A stretch of 64,000 bases of DNA from Primula veris (lineage: Eukaryota > Streptophyta > Magnoliopsida > Ericales > Primulaceae), in assembly GCA_963682055.1 (NCBI GenBank), contig OY821740.1, forward strand, positions 20,112,814 to 20,176,813, read 5' to 3'. Below are positions 22,601 through 33,399 of the stretch, one piece after another (positions within the stretch are counted from its first letter, which is position 1; every line of letters starts with the position of its first letter). The position numbers and the translations under genes are program-made. Under the pieces are notes generated by a model. It did not search any database. It was given only the letters and a program-made list of their open reading frames with translations, and had not been told where the DNA came from.

Positions 22601-25179
22601 ATCAAAAACTTTACTACTCTTTATTGAACTAAGAGGAAAAGAACTTCTATGTTGCTTTGCCAAAGGACATACAGAACAAGGCAAACTATTTTCTTGAAAA
22701 GAACAAGACAATTCTTTTGATATTCCTTTTAAGCTACTATATGAAGAATGACCAAAACGTTTGTGCCATAACTCTGATTTAAGAGATTGATCAGAACCTG
22801 CAACTTTATTGAGAAAACCAGCAAAATTCTTCCACTCAAAATGATAAAGACCTTGAGATTCTTTAGCAGTACCAATCATCTGCCCTGAGCAGAGGGCCTG
22901 TATCACACACTTAGTAGGATAAAAGAACATATCACATGGATTAGTAAGTGTAAGTTGGGAGACTGAGATCAGATTTACATGAAAATCTGGTACACATAAG
23001 ACATTCTTGAGGACTAATTCTGGGCTTAAAACAATATCCCCTACATGAGTCACTATAGTTTTCTGACCATTGGGCAATGAGACTTCAGAAATAATCCTTC
23101 TAGGTGAAGAAGTATAATACTGTGAAGAAATTACTATATGATTTGTTGCTCCTGAATCAAGTATCCAAGTAGTTACACTATTCATGGTTGTATTATTGTG
23201 AGCAGAATAAACAAGAGTAGATATACCTGACTTTGAGCTAGCAGTAATCACATTAGCTGAGGGATGAGAACCCAATAAGCTTGATTCATTATTCTCAGAA
23301 TTAACTGTGTGATGTTGCATTTGTTGTTGAATAGTAGCCAATAAGTGATGATATTGTGACTGTGTCATTGGTTGTTCTAAGGCAGAATTAGAGTCAGCAC
23401 TACTTTCTGCTGTAACTTGATGAGCTTGAGACCTATTTATGCTACTTTGAGCATGAAGTCTATGTCCTGGTGGAAAACCATGTAACTTGTAACATTTCTC
23501 ACGTATATGATTATCCCATCCACAATATGTACAAGCCTGTTTACCCCTTTTTGAAGACCCATGAAAACCCTTAGGAGCCAACTTTGGAGCATTCTGAGAA
23601 AATCTTGTCATACCATTCTCTCCACCATAAGCATTCATATTCTGAGATGACCTATGAGTATTATACATTGCCATAATCTCTGGAGATACTGAATTATTTT
23701 GACTAACATTTCTTTGCCTTTCTTCTTGTACCAACATATAATGTATTTTATTCAAGTTTGGTAAAGGATCAATCATCAGTATTTGCCCTCTCACAGATGT
23801 ATATTTGTCATTAAGACCCATTAAGAATTTCATTGCTATGAACTGATTATTAACAGCTTCTAATTTCTCCATAGCTTTGCACATGCAAAGTGCCATGGCC
23901 CCACAAGTACATGCTGGTATTGGACTAAACTGATGCAAATTATTCCAACAAGTCTCTATTTGTGTGAAATATTCAGTCACACTTTGACTCCCTTGATTCA
24001 GCATAAACAAATCTCTCTGTAACTCATAAATTTTTGGACCATTGGCTTGGGAAAATCTCTCTTTCAACACCCTCCACATTACACTAGCAGTTGGCAAATA
24101 AAGAATACTAGCCCCAATGTCTTTCATCATTGAATTTAACAACCATGACTGCACCATCAAATTGCATCTTATCCAGCTTTGATGGTTAACATCATTCACA
24201 TTAGGCTCTATTAAGGTTCCATCAATAAAACCTAGCTTATTTTTGGAGCCTATAGCCATGTACATAGATCTACCCCAAGAATGGTAATTATCACCATTTA
24301 GAAGGGGCGATACCATTATAGAACTAGGGCTATCTCCTGCACTAAGATAATATGGACTAAGATGCCCTGTTTCTCCACCAACAGAAACATTTGTATCACC
24401 CATTATATTCAGATTAATCGATTGAAAACCCTAATTTCTTGAAAAAGCCCCAAATATCAAAAAATTCCTCCAATATCCTTTAATAACAAGGAAAGCGTCA
24501 CAAAACCCAGCTATTTACTCAGTCAAATAATATCGAACCCTAATCAAACCAGAAATTGCGATAAAAGAGGAAAAATTGAGCAGATTATCTTCAATTGCAG
24601 AGAATAGAGTAAAATTCGTTACTTACTTATCTTTGCGGAAGCGATTTTGCTCTCATACCATATAGAAATTCAGCAATATGCTGAATATAATCTTGATTAT
24701 ATATAGAGAGATTACAAAGAGATATAGAGAGAGAAATAGAATGAATATTCACAAGTAAATGTTATTCATCGAATGTTAAGTTTGTTACAGCGTAGTATAT
24801 ATAACTACCTGATTATTACATATTTACATAGGAGATCCCTGTAGTATCAAAGTAATAATCAGAATAGTACTATACAATTAGAAAGTAACAGAAAAACACA
24901 TATTATAATCCAACAAAACTAATGGACCACCTTAAGATTAGACACGTACATCTTCTCATCATTTCATAGGGTTCTCTAGCCAGTCAGATAGTTATTCTGT
25001 AATGTTATAAAAACCATCATCAGGAAGGGATACTTACTATCAGGTCCACCAAGCTGAGCTACTGCATCAACGAAACGTTCATGAAGCTCAACTGTCCACC
25101 GAAGTCGGGGTTTAGAGTCAGTGGTAAGAACAAGCCCAGACCCTGCGGAATCACCATCATGGTTCTTCATATGAAACAT
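13606..25179 (-). CDS. APL: APL-like MYB-CC (GARP) transcription factor
   Basis: Seven exons join in frame to 252 aa: 25179-25038, 18812-18736, 17912-17843, 17452-17392, 16662-16620, 16003-15895 and 13862-13606 (stop TAA); all introns are GT-AG. The protein starts MFHMKN, then [19 protein letters not shown] (residues about 16-35) and, across exon 2, [20 protein letters not shown], a complete MYB/GARP DNA-binding domain with the [12 protein letters not shown] end. Exons 5-6 encode the MYB-CC coiled coil with the LHEQLE motif and [16 protein letters not shown]. The last exon has [11 protein letters not shown] and KKRP. From memory, Arabidopsis APL, the nuclear regulator of phloem identity, shares MFH..., [20 protein letters not shown] and PFQDLNIYG, so APL is closer than the other PHR1-like proteins. 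At 252 aa it is shorter than APL (about 350 aa). Intron 1 is 6.2 kb and hosts a copia element in the same orientation; without it the intron would be about 1.1 kb. Confidence 0.85.
19764..20018 (-). repeat. 3' LTR of intronic copia
   Basis: 255 bp, TGTAGAAATTC to AATCCAACA on the plus strand. Adjacent to the AAACT duplication on its outer side and to the purine-rich tract on its inner side. Confidence 0.95.
20019..20028 (-). other. Polypurine tract of intronic copia
   Basis: TGAGGGGGAG on the minus strand, directly before the 3' LTR; the plus-strand primer position in LTR retrotransposons. Confidence 0.75.
20026..21420 (-). pseudogene. Copia reverse transcriptase and RNase H segment
   Basis: 464 codons open on the minus strand. 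Residues 1-30 match the start of the copia RT domain ([12 protein letters not shown]), residues about 62-80 include [13 protein letters not shown], the catalytic YVDD lies at 147-150, and RNase H follows with CDADWAS near residue 315 and [10 protein letters not shown]. The end, IFTKSLG...LRSKIGM, is the normal C-terminus. The frame is the continuation of the segment at 21484-22113 and is separated from it only by an in-frame TAG. The ATG at 21420 is internal, not a true start. Confidence 0.9.
21484..22113 (-). pseudogene. Copia integrase C-terminal and linker segment
   Basis: 209 codons beginning [11 protein letters not shown], the conserved motif after the integrase core, then [15 protein letters not shown] and [10 protein letters not shown] Ser/Pro-rich linker follows, ending in [12 protein letters not shown], the lead-in to reverse transcriptase. 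It stops at TAG 21484-21486 in the same frame as the RT segment, so the stop is a nonsense mutation or a suppressed codon. Its upstream boundary is the frameshift near 22230. Confidence 0.85.
22187..24403 (-). pseudogene. Copia gag, protease and integrase core
   Basis: 738 codons from ATG 24403. Residues 30-270 are a copia Gag domain ([14 protein letters not shown] near 35-48). A zinc knuckle, C-x2-C-x4-H-x4-C, lies at 291-304. The protease active site DSG is at 416-418. The integrase zinc-binding HKRFGH...CSVC is near 550-590, followed by the core with D in DIWG (about 613) and DNGPEF (about 680). The frame ends early at a homopolymer near 22227-22232, so the normal polyprotein is not made from this copy. 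Confidence 0.9.
24649..24660 (-). other. Primer binding site of intronic copia
   Basis: TGGTATGAGAGC on the minus strand directly after the 5' LTR. It differs at one base from TGGTATCAGAGC, complementary to the 3' end of initiator methionine tRNA. Confidence 0.85.
24661..24915 (-). repeat. 5' LTR of intronic copia
   Basis: 255 bp, matching the LTR at 19764-20018 at all positions but the second base. Followed on the right by the AAACT duplication at 24916-24920. Confidence 0.95.
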
Positions 25180-25189
25180 TCTCTCTTTT

Positions 25190-25201
25190 ATTTATATATA
25201 T
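25190..25201 (-). promoter_or_regulatory. TATA-like sequence just upstream of APL-like start
   Basis: TATATATAAATA on the minus strand ends about 10 bases before the ATG at 25179. If it is the real TATA box, transcripts would begin at or past that ATG, and the next in-frame ATG (25170) or a farther promoter would be used. It may be chance AT-rich sequence. Confidence 0.25.
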
Positions 25202-26190
25202 AGTGTCTGTATGTGTGTGGAGCTAGAAGACAATGATTGAGGAAGTACGTATAGGGATTAAAAGGGAGTTCGCCCTAAAATAAATCAGGGAAATTCTGGT
25301 CTTCGTTTGGATCCTTTAACATAGAGGAAACCTAAACTACAAGCTAACTTTTACTTTCAATTACTAAAGAAAAGGAAGATGTGAAAAAGCTAACTCAAAC
25401 AGAAATATCCTTCGACAAGATACTAGTAGAGCATGGAAAAATGGACATAAATAAGCTCCTATGTTTTTTTCCTTTTCTTTTAATCATCATCGCCCTGCAT
25501 GGCCATTTATATATATTGAAATTAACTAATGTAGGCTAGTACAACTGTACAAGTGTGCTTACTCTTGAAATATATATATATAATCCCACATAAGACGAGC
25601 TAGACAAAAGAAATCTAAGAGGAGGTAAATTTAAATTGAGATTCCTCTCAAACGACTAAATGAAAAACAACTAAATAAAAAGTGAAATATTGTCATATAA
25701 GTAAACCTAGCAAAAGAGATAGAAGTAGACTAACTAATGGTCGCACAAGCGAGCACAAAAATCAAGCATGAGTATACGAAATGGCTTATATGCTCTACTT
25801 AACACAGCTCAAGAAAAAATCATCAGGACGCCAGTACATGCTTAAATCTGAACTAAATAATAGGTCAACCGCGATCGAGCACCCAAAAGACGAAGTAAAC
25901 AACCAAAACTGACTCTAATACACTCAATTCTAAACCAATATCGAATAACCATAATAAACAATGTAGTTGACATATTCACACAAAACTATAAACTAAAAGT
26001 ATGATAAAGGCCAAACGCATAGAATCAAGCAAAATTATCACCCAAATCAGTCACGCGACAAGCTCCACCACAATTCAAGTATATATGCACTTTTGAATAG
26101 AGATCAAAACATACATACGACTAAACGAAAATAATAGTATAGAAAACATAACTTATAGATTTGATCCACCAAATAATATAAACTAGAATA
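25202..26190. other. Upstream region of the APL-like gene
   Basis: Probably contains promoter and leader of the minus-strand APL-like gene. I see no coding sequence or clear repeat. Confidence 0.35.
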
Positions 26191-26196
26191 AATTAA

Positions 26197-26246
26197 AACC
26201 TAAAGTAAAGTTTTTTTTTTTTTTTTTTTTTTAACCTAAAGTAAAG
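26197..26246. mobile_element. Poly(T)-only insertion with 14-bp target duplication
   Basis: AACCTAAAGTAAAG occurs at 26197-26210 and again at 26233-26246, separated only by 22 T (26211-26232). This is the footprint of target-primed retroposition in which only a poly(A) tail was inserted, in minus orientation. Replication slippage does not readily explain a 14-bp non-T direct repeat. Confidence 0.65.
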
Positions 26247-27200
26247 TTAATGGTACATATGATATACTGATGACTAGCTAGTGAGGATTCTTAGGAGGCG
26301 TATAGTTAAAATATGCCCAGATCGTGAAGAACCATCTGGATGCTAATACACTTATAACCGATGTAAAGAGGTGTATAATAGGACTCCCCAAAAACAACAC
26401 CAAAAAATCCATGACCAGAAATTTCTATTTGCACAACCCAAAACAAAACCTTAGAATCGCATATGATTGAAAAAGCCAAGGAAAATTGTAAAAATTCCAA
26501 AATAAAACTTCAAGTGGGGTCATCGAAAGGCTCTAAATAAACGGGTGAACATCTAAAAGTGGGGAGGCAATGGGTGGGAGAATGAGGTTCGATCTCCATT
26601 ACCGTTAGTGACGAGTGATATTCTTTCTTGAGAAAATTCATTTTACCTTTAAACCTTATAATATAAATATATGTGAAGATAATATTATTATTTTTCTAAA
26701 ATTTATGAAATGATACATTGTTAAACTGTTAGCATTATATCCATGTAAAAAATTTATTTACGATAGGGATAATTGTAACTAGCTCAATTAATTTGCTATA
26801 TTTTTACAAAACATTTTTTTTTATTATGTTTCACCATTATATCTTTATTTAGCATACAAGTTTATAATTTTAACTCTTATATACATACTAATAAATCGAA
26901 CGAAACAAAAGTTACATGGTGAAGAGAGCTTTTCTCATGATGGTCTTGTTTACTAAACGAATTTTACATTTTGGTTCATGTATATTTCATTTGGAAACAA
27001 AACTAAATGAATGGAACATCTTGCGAGACGACACTAAAAGGAACCAGTGATTTTGAGACAATCTTTTTTACAAACAAACCGAAATATTACTGGACGAGCA
27101 ATTAAGAACAGGAATATATCTGGGGACTAATTTTTTTTTGCCGTTCAAATTTGTCTCCAAATCTATTGTGATACAACATTTAGTGGTACTCTTATTGATA
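26247..27200. other. Intergenic DNA, nothing recognised
   Basis: AT-rich, with no coding potential. GGTTCGATCTCC at about 26587 resembles a pol III B-box but has no partner motif. Confidence 0.35.
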
Positions 27201-27440
27201 CTAGTAAACGATATCCACGCGTTGCGTATGGTACACTATAAATTATAATGATGATACAGATGTAGAGTAAAAAAAATGATATAAGAAAAAAAATATGATA
27301 TAAATTGTGATGATGATACAAATATTATGAAAGTAATTAATATGTTAATTAATAAAAAAATATATGAGTATTTTTGAAAAAAAAATGTCTAAATTGGACA
27401 GTCTCATTTGACTTGTTTTGACTAATTATAATATAATTAT
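27201..27440 (-). mobile_element. Helitron-like 3' end (minus strand)
   Basis: On the minus strand the sequence ends CATACGCAACGCGTGG, then TTTACTAG followed by T: a CTRR end before a host T, preceded by a GC-rich potential hairpin, as in Helitrons. The upstream part (AAGTCAAATGAGACTGTCCA, then TTTCAAAAATACTC) matches 41700-41760, next to another CTAG end at 41973. The 5' end was not located. Confidence 0.5.
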
Positions 27441-28079
27441 AGTAATATATTTGGGAACATTTATTTTTTCTTGGTCGCTAATATTAGATTTAGAGAGAAA
27501 AAAAATACTCCGATCTTTAAAAAAAACTATGCGGAGATTATTTTGATTCTCTCTGAATCTTATTTTTCTTGTGGTGCGAGGATGAATTTCTTTCATCAAT
27601 TGTTAGTTTCTTTATCCCCTAATTATATGTATGGAGGCTGTGGAGCTCAATTACCAAACACAGTAACAAACAATTGATTAGAGTTAATGTCTAATAAAGT
27701 AGGAGTATGGATGAAACCTCAAGCAACATATATGCTTTCGTCTTATTCAATCAAGGAAATATTCCAAAGTACTTTTAAGTTGTATTTCTTTATAAAAAAA
27801 AGGAGTATTTCTTTGTATTTCATCCAAGAATATCATATTTATTTATTTTTAACACACCACTATGGCGGGTTATACATGCAGACTTAATTAATTCTATAGT
27901 ACAAAAGAAAAAAAATTACATTTAGTCTACTTTATTACCTTCTTACTGTAAACGATTTAGCTAACAGAAAACGAGAATAAATAATTGAGTTACTCATCTA
28001 TAAAAATGTTCACAATTCAGGTATCGCCATTAATTAGATTGGATTGGATGAAATTACTTTTATTTTTTATTTTGCTCTT
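27441..28079. other. Intergenic DNA with short open frames
   Basis: Two adjoining open frames of 60-70 codons (27471-27677, 27687-27887) have no recognisable motif and no splice context. I do not consider them genes. Confidence 0.35.
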
Positions 28080-28161
28080 ATTTTTTATAAATTGTATATA
28101 TATTTAGCACACACACGTGGATGCATGTATGCATGTATGTAGACATGCATGCACGTGTGTA

Positions 28162-28209
<48 letters not shown>
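28080..28209. repeat. ATGC/TA microsatellite
   Basis: A purine/pyrimidine-alternating tract: CACACACACG, then repeated ATGCATGT units, then about 70 bp of (TA)n at 28142-28209. Confidence 0.85.
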
Positions 28210-28212
<3 letters not shown>

Positions 28213-30835
28213 TTCATATTAAAATGAGTTATTTCAGAAAATTCGGAGTTAAATTTAGGCATATTATAAAGAATAAGATCAAAATGAAATTTCAAACTAA
28301 CTTTCATCAATTTCAATTAATGGTAGCACTTAAATTGTAATATTTTGATAGATAAATACCCCAATTGTTAATTTTCGTAGTCTAGTAACTAAATCATTAA
28401 GAGTTAGTAGTACATTACACTTCATGTATTTTTCTACTAGTATAAAACATGAGTTTAAATATATAACTAGAAAACAATAGAGAACTGAATCTTCCGAAAG
28501 TAACTTAAAAAAAGTCTAAGCAACGGAGGGAAAATTGAAAAAGCAAATGTTATCTATACGTATGGAACATACTCGGGTGAGACCTCCTCAAAATCATCGT
28601 CCTTAGTTTTTTCCCAGGATGAACATATCTTCCTCACCATGATCAATCTGTACTTGAAGCTATGGATACCGATGGAAAAATTATGTACCGATAGAAAAGT
28701 GGCTTAATCGATCTTCAAGGCTCTTCGGCCGCTCCAACAGGCGATTTCAGAATAGACAAATTTTGAAAATTTCGTATGTGAGGAACTTTATCAGTAAAAA
28801 ATACGTTTAATTTACTATACTATCAGTGATTAACAATATCAGTATCCGACTATCATTTTTAACAATTATATATTGATTTATAGGTTTTGTCACAATTAAG
28901 GACCCGATGTTAAAAAAAATTTGACGTAATTGCATTCACGTTTTCTCACAAACAACATAGTGAATGTGATTCTATATAATGACTGCAATTTCGTCAATTT
29001 ATACCGTTAGGTCTTTAATTTGGCAAAAATTGATAGATTATTATCTAAATTGTTAAATATGGTATTCTAGTACCTAAATTGTTAACTAAATACTAGTATA
29101 GTACACTAAACGTATTTTTTCCGAAATTTATCCAAGCACAACTAGCGAGTCTTTATTCCAATCAAATTACGGGACTGTAATTGATCGATTACTTATACCA
29201 TGTCTATTTGTTCCATAAACAAGAATCCTCTCTATGACTCCATCTTATCATAGTTACCATTTGACTTAACTCAGATTAATTTGCTCTTTTGTTCAATAAT
29301 AAGGTTCTATCAACTATTATGTGAAGAGCTGAATTTGCACAAGAATACATGTTTAGGTAGATAATAAATACATAATAGCTAAATAAAAACCAAATAGAAA
29401 GCAAACCTGAAATTGATCAGTCTATTATTGCAACTTAGTATGTCAAGCACCATCTGAATTATGATCAAATTGTTCCATCGGTATCCAAACTTCATAAGCC
29501 ATACACTCAATCAGAATGTTTTCCCTAACAACATTTTTTAAATTTTTCTCCGATCACGTGGAAAATTCTATATGATCCCAAATCTCTGTCATAGGGTCAT
29601 TACTGCTACAATTATTATCTCCACATCAATAATAATATAATGACAAATTTTGTAAATCATGAAGAGTTACCTTTTGCTCATTGTAGATCATATCATGCAG
29701 ATGTGTATGCGTGTCTAATGATGAACAGTTACCTTCCATCTAATTTATGGGAGAATGTTGAACACTTTTGTTTTAGCTAAAGCCTTTCTATCCTAAAAAA
29801 AGATTTTAGAAACTCATTAAAATGCTCCATTTTTTAGAAGATTATTTTCTAGGAGGGGTAGGAATTTTAGAGGTTTTGGTGTCAAAGATGTGTTCTAGGT
29901 TTAACGTAAACACAATCTCAATTTATAAATTTATGATGTATAATACTTGTGCATGAGTTAAGTTACATATGCGAGTTAGTACGTACCCCTGCCCATCCAT
30001 CCATTAGGGGTCACATTTGTTCAGAACTTTTTTACATACCGCTATCAAACTGAATTAGTGCATGTGGCTGGCAAATATTGAAACCATTACTGGCTGAAAA
30101 ATTCGGTATACTAGCTAACTTTCAGTAAATCGACATTTTCGGTCCGTACGGTCCGGATTTTGGTTTTACTCCAAACTTTTGTTAAATCTAGTACGCGCAA
30201 CCAAACAAAATATATAATAAGTATTCTTTGCAAACAAGCAAGGCTTCACTTAAATCTTATTCTTTTATGTGCAACAGAAGAATCACTACAACCAAATAAT
30301 TAAAAACATGTTTTTTTAAGGTGTAAATTAGCAAAGACATGCTGAAATGTGAAGAGAAAAAAACACTTAAAGAATAAAATAATTGACTTGTATATTTATG
30401 ACTATGAGAATGAGTACTTACCGAAAAAAATATGAGAATGAGGTGCATTGTATAAAATATGAGGAATATGTATAAATGTATTAACGAATAACGAATTTAG
30501 GGAACTCAACATCAACCACAATGTGTTGGGCTGCATTCAGTCTAGTGAACTAGCTAGTCAGAGCCGTCTCCAATGATTAAAAAACCTGACATAATCTCAA
30601 AAGTCAAGGCCTCTATTATATCAATTTTTTTAAAAAAAAATGAAAGTAAAAGTTTGTTTGGTTACCGTACGAAAGTGCAAATAATTATTCAAAGTCAGAA
30701 TCACAATTTATAGCTCAAACTTAAGCCAACATTCATTACAAAAACTCATTCTCATCAAATACTTGACAAATTCCATTTACAAATAAAATTCCCAAAAATT
30801 GAAAAAAATAGAAAGACAGGTCGAAATAGTATGTA
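28210..30835. other. Intergenic DNA, nothing recognised
   Basis: No gene can be supported in 2.6 kb. A short minus-strand frame near 29570-29450 encodes an unrecognised acidic stretch ending in a stop, and similar GGATACCGATGGAA motifs occur at about 28662 (plus) and 29480 (minus). These may be decayed transposon or gene fragments. Confidence 0.3.
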
Positions 30836-31035
30836 CTCCCTCCGTTCATATTTAATTATCTACTACGAAACTACGTGTAATTTTGATCGGCTTATAACTT
30901 GTATCAAAATTGTCGAAATGAATTTTTTTAAAATCCAATCATAAAATTTAACATTTGAACTATATGATCAAAATTTAAAAAATTTCATTCCGATAATTTT
31001 GATAAGATTGAGTGGTTTTTAATTTTGTCCAATTG
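30836..31035. mobile_element. Stowaway-like MITE, partly decayed
   Basis: After TA at 30834-30835 it starts CTCCCTCCGTTCATATTTAA, with CTACGAAACTACGTGTAATT, then the paired TTGTATCAAAATTGTCG and CATTCCGATAATTTTGATA that form the inner part of the hairpin. The outer part of the right arm is lost, so the right end is approximate. Confidence 0.7.
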
Positions 31036-32375
31036 ACCTTTTTAGAAATTAAAACATGCATTTATAATTTAAAAAGATAATATAACATAATGAAATGTAA
31101 AGCAAGCAGTTAGAGATGAAGCAATTATAGTATTTTCAAAGTGTTGAAATATTAGTAAAATTGAAACCAATCTTTTACGAATTTAAAGAGAGGAAGAGTT
31201 GAGCTGTAAGGTACTTAACAATTAACATAGTTACATAGTTTAGCAGGAATAATATAGTAAATGTGAGGGCGAACACATCAGTATGTGTTGTATGTGCCTG
31301 TCACCGGGTCTGTAGCTAGTTTCTGTATATGCATCCATGCCAATAATGTGTTGGCCGTTCAATACTTTTATTTTAGTAATAAACACTCTTTAAGAGTATT
31401 TCCAGCAGCTCTTGTAAAGAGCATCTATAATGTATAATTTGCCTATTATATGAAAAAACAAAAGTGAATAACAATTACCTTTTCTTGAACAGTAATATGA
31501 TAAGAGTAACTTATTAATGTAGCCATATGTACCCTACTACCCTTTCACTAATTTCCTTTGACTTCTTTTTCTGTTTTTTTTTCTTGTTTATCAACAATAA
31601 CATAACATATAAGAATAAAACTAAAAGATATAATTCCTTCCATATCTTGGAGATTAAATTTAAGTATTCAACTTTTGATACATAAATTATGCATACAAAT
31701 TAGCTTGAATATATGAATAATAATTAGATAGTGCTGAAATAAATTAGATAGATTATATTAAAATTTTAAGAAACTAAGATGTTTTTATTCAATAGCATGT
31801 TTCTAATTACATTCATGGAAAATGACAAACATGGAGAATTTCTGACATACACTCATACATAAACTCGCTGAGGGTCATTTGACAATTGATACATAATTTA
31901 TTTATCAACAACGAAGTGCAGTCGTGCAGATGTATATGTGTTATTACAGAGAAATAAAAGAATAGGAAAAAAATGCACTACAATTGGCCCAAATTTATGC
32001 ATTGTATGAGATGATGGAATAGTTAGGTCATGGATTAATATATAAACAATAACAAAGCTACAGTGGCCAAATTTTATTTTATTTTGATATGTATGAAAGA
32101 TGTTACTTTTAATAAGTAAGCTTATTCATTGTTTATTTTTGACAAAAGTGAGATTTTAAAGGGGTCACCAAACACCATCATTTACTTTTGTACTTATAAG
32201 CATAAATAAGAGTAAAAGTAAGGTTGCACCAAACAAGGCCTCTGCACTTTGGGTTTGCTGTGAACAACTAAATAGAAAGGAGATTTTTGTTCTTACTGTG
32301 TTCAAGAGCTGTAAATGTAAGAATCTCAATTATAAAGATTCACTGCTTCATTTTAGTTTACAACTAATTAGCATG
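31036..32375. other. Intergenic DNA, nothing recognised
   Basis: AT-rich, without supported genes or repeats. Confidence 0.35.
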
Positions 32376-32590
32376 TGTTGTGAGTCTTATTAGCCAAATA
32401 TATATATTATATAGGAGACATAGAGAGAACATAGAGAGAGTGAACAATAGATCTTTATTAATCAGAATATGTATTAATGAATGTCAAATACAAGACCCCT
32501 AACCCTCTTTATATAGATAGAGAGATAGGGTTACAAGTCCACTTGGGCCCATAAAATACAAGTCCAATAGTCCAATAATATCCTACAACA
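32376..32590 (-). repeat. 3' LTR of old copia
   Basis: 215 bp, TGTTGTGAGTC to CCTACAACA on the plus strand, with inverted TGTTGT/ACAACA termini. Its partner is at 40322-40531. Confidence 0.85.
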
Positions 32591-33399
32591 ATCCCCCTTT
32601 AAACGTCTTGAATTTTTCGTCTTCATGCAGTCGATCTAAGTCGAGTTCATTCGCAGTGCTAAACACATAAAACCTTAGGGACGAAAAACCCAGTGTGGGA
32701 CAAAACCGGTAACTAGGAGAAACTGTGTAGCCGAATGATATAGGCCGAAATATCATGTAAGTAACTAACCACAAAACAGTATGCCTCATCAAAACCTTGC
32801 CAGAGCAAACACAATGGTAAAATCTCTGATCGAAGAAAAAAGAGTGCAACATTGGTAGTAGTAGGGGATCAACCACAAAACAGGTGTCTCATCAAAACCT
32901 TGCTAGAGTAAACCCAGTGGGAAAAACCTCTAGTCGAAGGACAAAAGAGTACACAGTGGTAAAAAGTATACAACAGGATACTCTCCCTAATTTCGGCAAT
33001 CTTAAGTGAGAAATGATGGGAAAGTGTCTCGCTAAAAACCTTGCCAAGGAAAACCCAGTGGAAAACAAAACTTGGTCCAAGGACAAAAAGAGTACACGAG
33101 CATGCGACTGGATGCTCCCCCGCACTTGCACACGACAGGGTACGAAGATTTTGACTAAGTAGTAATTAGTGCAATAAGCATTCACATGAATGCTCCCCCT
33201 CACTTGCACACGACTGGGTGTAATGATTTTATATTCGAATTAAGAGTACGAGCATTCGACTGGATGCCTCATTTACTTACACACGACTGTATGCAAGAAA
33301 ATATAACGTGGAATAAACCGAGCATTCGACAGGATGCTCTTAAACTTCATATGTGAAGATTTATTTCGGCAAAAAATGCTAAATATCATAATCTAGTCA

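Larger units (their letters stand above)
19764..24915 (-). mobile_element. Ty1/copia retrotransposon with near-identical LTRs, in APL intron 1
   Basis: A 5152-bp element with 255-bp LTRs at 19764-20018 and 24661-24915. By eye the LTRs differ only at their second base (TG versus TA). The target-site duplication AAACT is perfect (19759-19763 and 24916-24920). The minus strand is sense: after the 5' LTR (right) comes TGGTATGAGAGC, one mismatch from the usual initiator-Met tRNA primer site, and before the 3' LTR (left) lies the purine tract TGAGGGGGAG. Gag, protease, integrase, reverse transcriptase and RNase H appear in copia order, but the frame is broken twice: a 1-base length change near the A run at 22227-22232 and an in-frame TAG at 21484-21486. 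It is therefore a recent but defective insertion. Confidence 0.95.

Noticed and set aside
26540..26640. Possible second tRNA-derived SINE (GGTTCGATCTCC)
   Set aside because: The B-box is imperfect, no A-box at the right distance and no clear 3' tail or duplication.
29440..29650. Minus-strand coding-like segment ending in a stop
   Set aside because: The frame is short, unrecognised and preceded by stops; codon evidence is too weak.
32583..33209. Minus-strand open frames of about 100 codons
   Set aside because: They fall in the 3' non-coding repeat region and LTR edge of the old copia element and match no protein.
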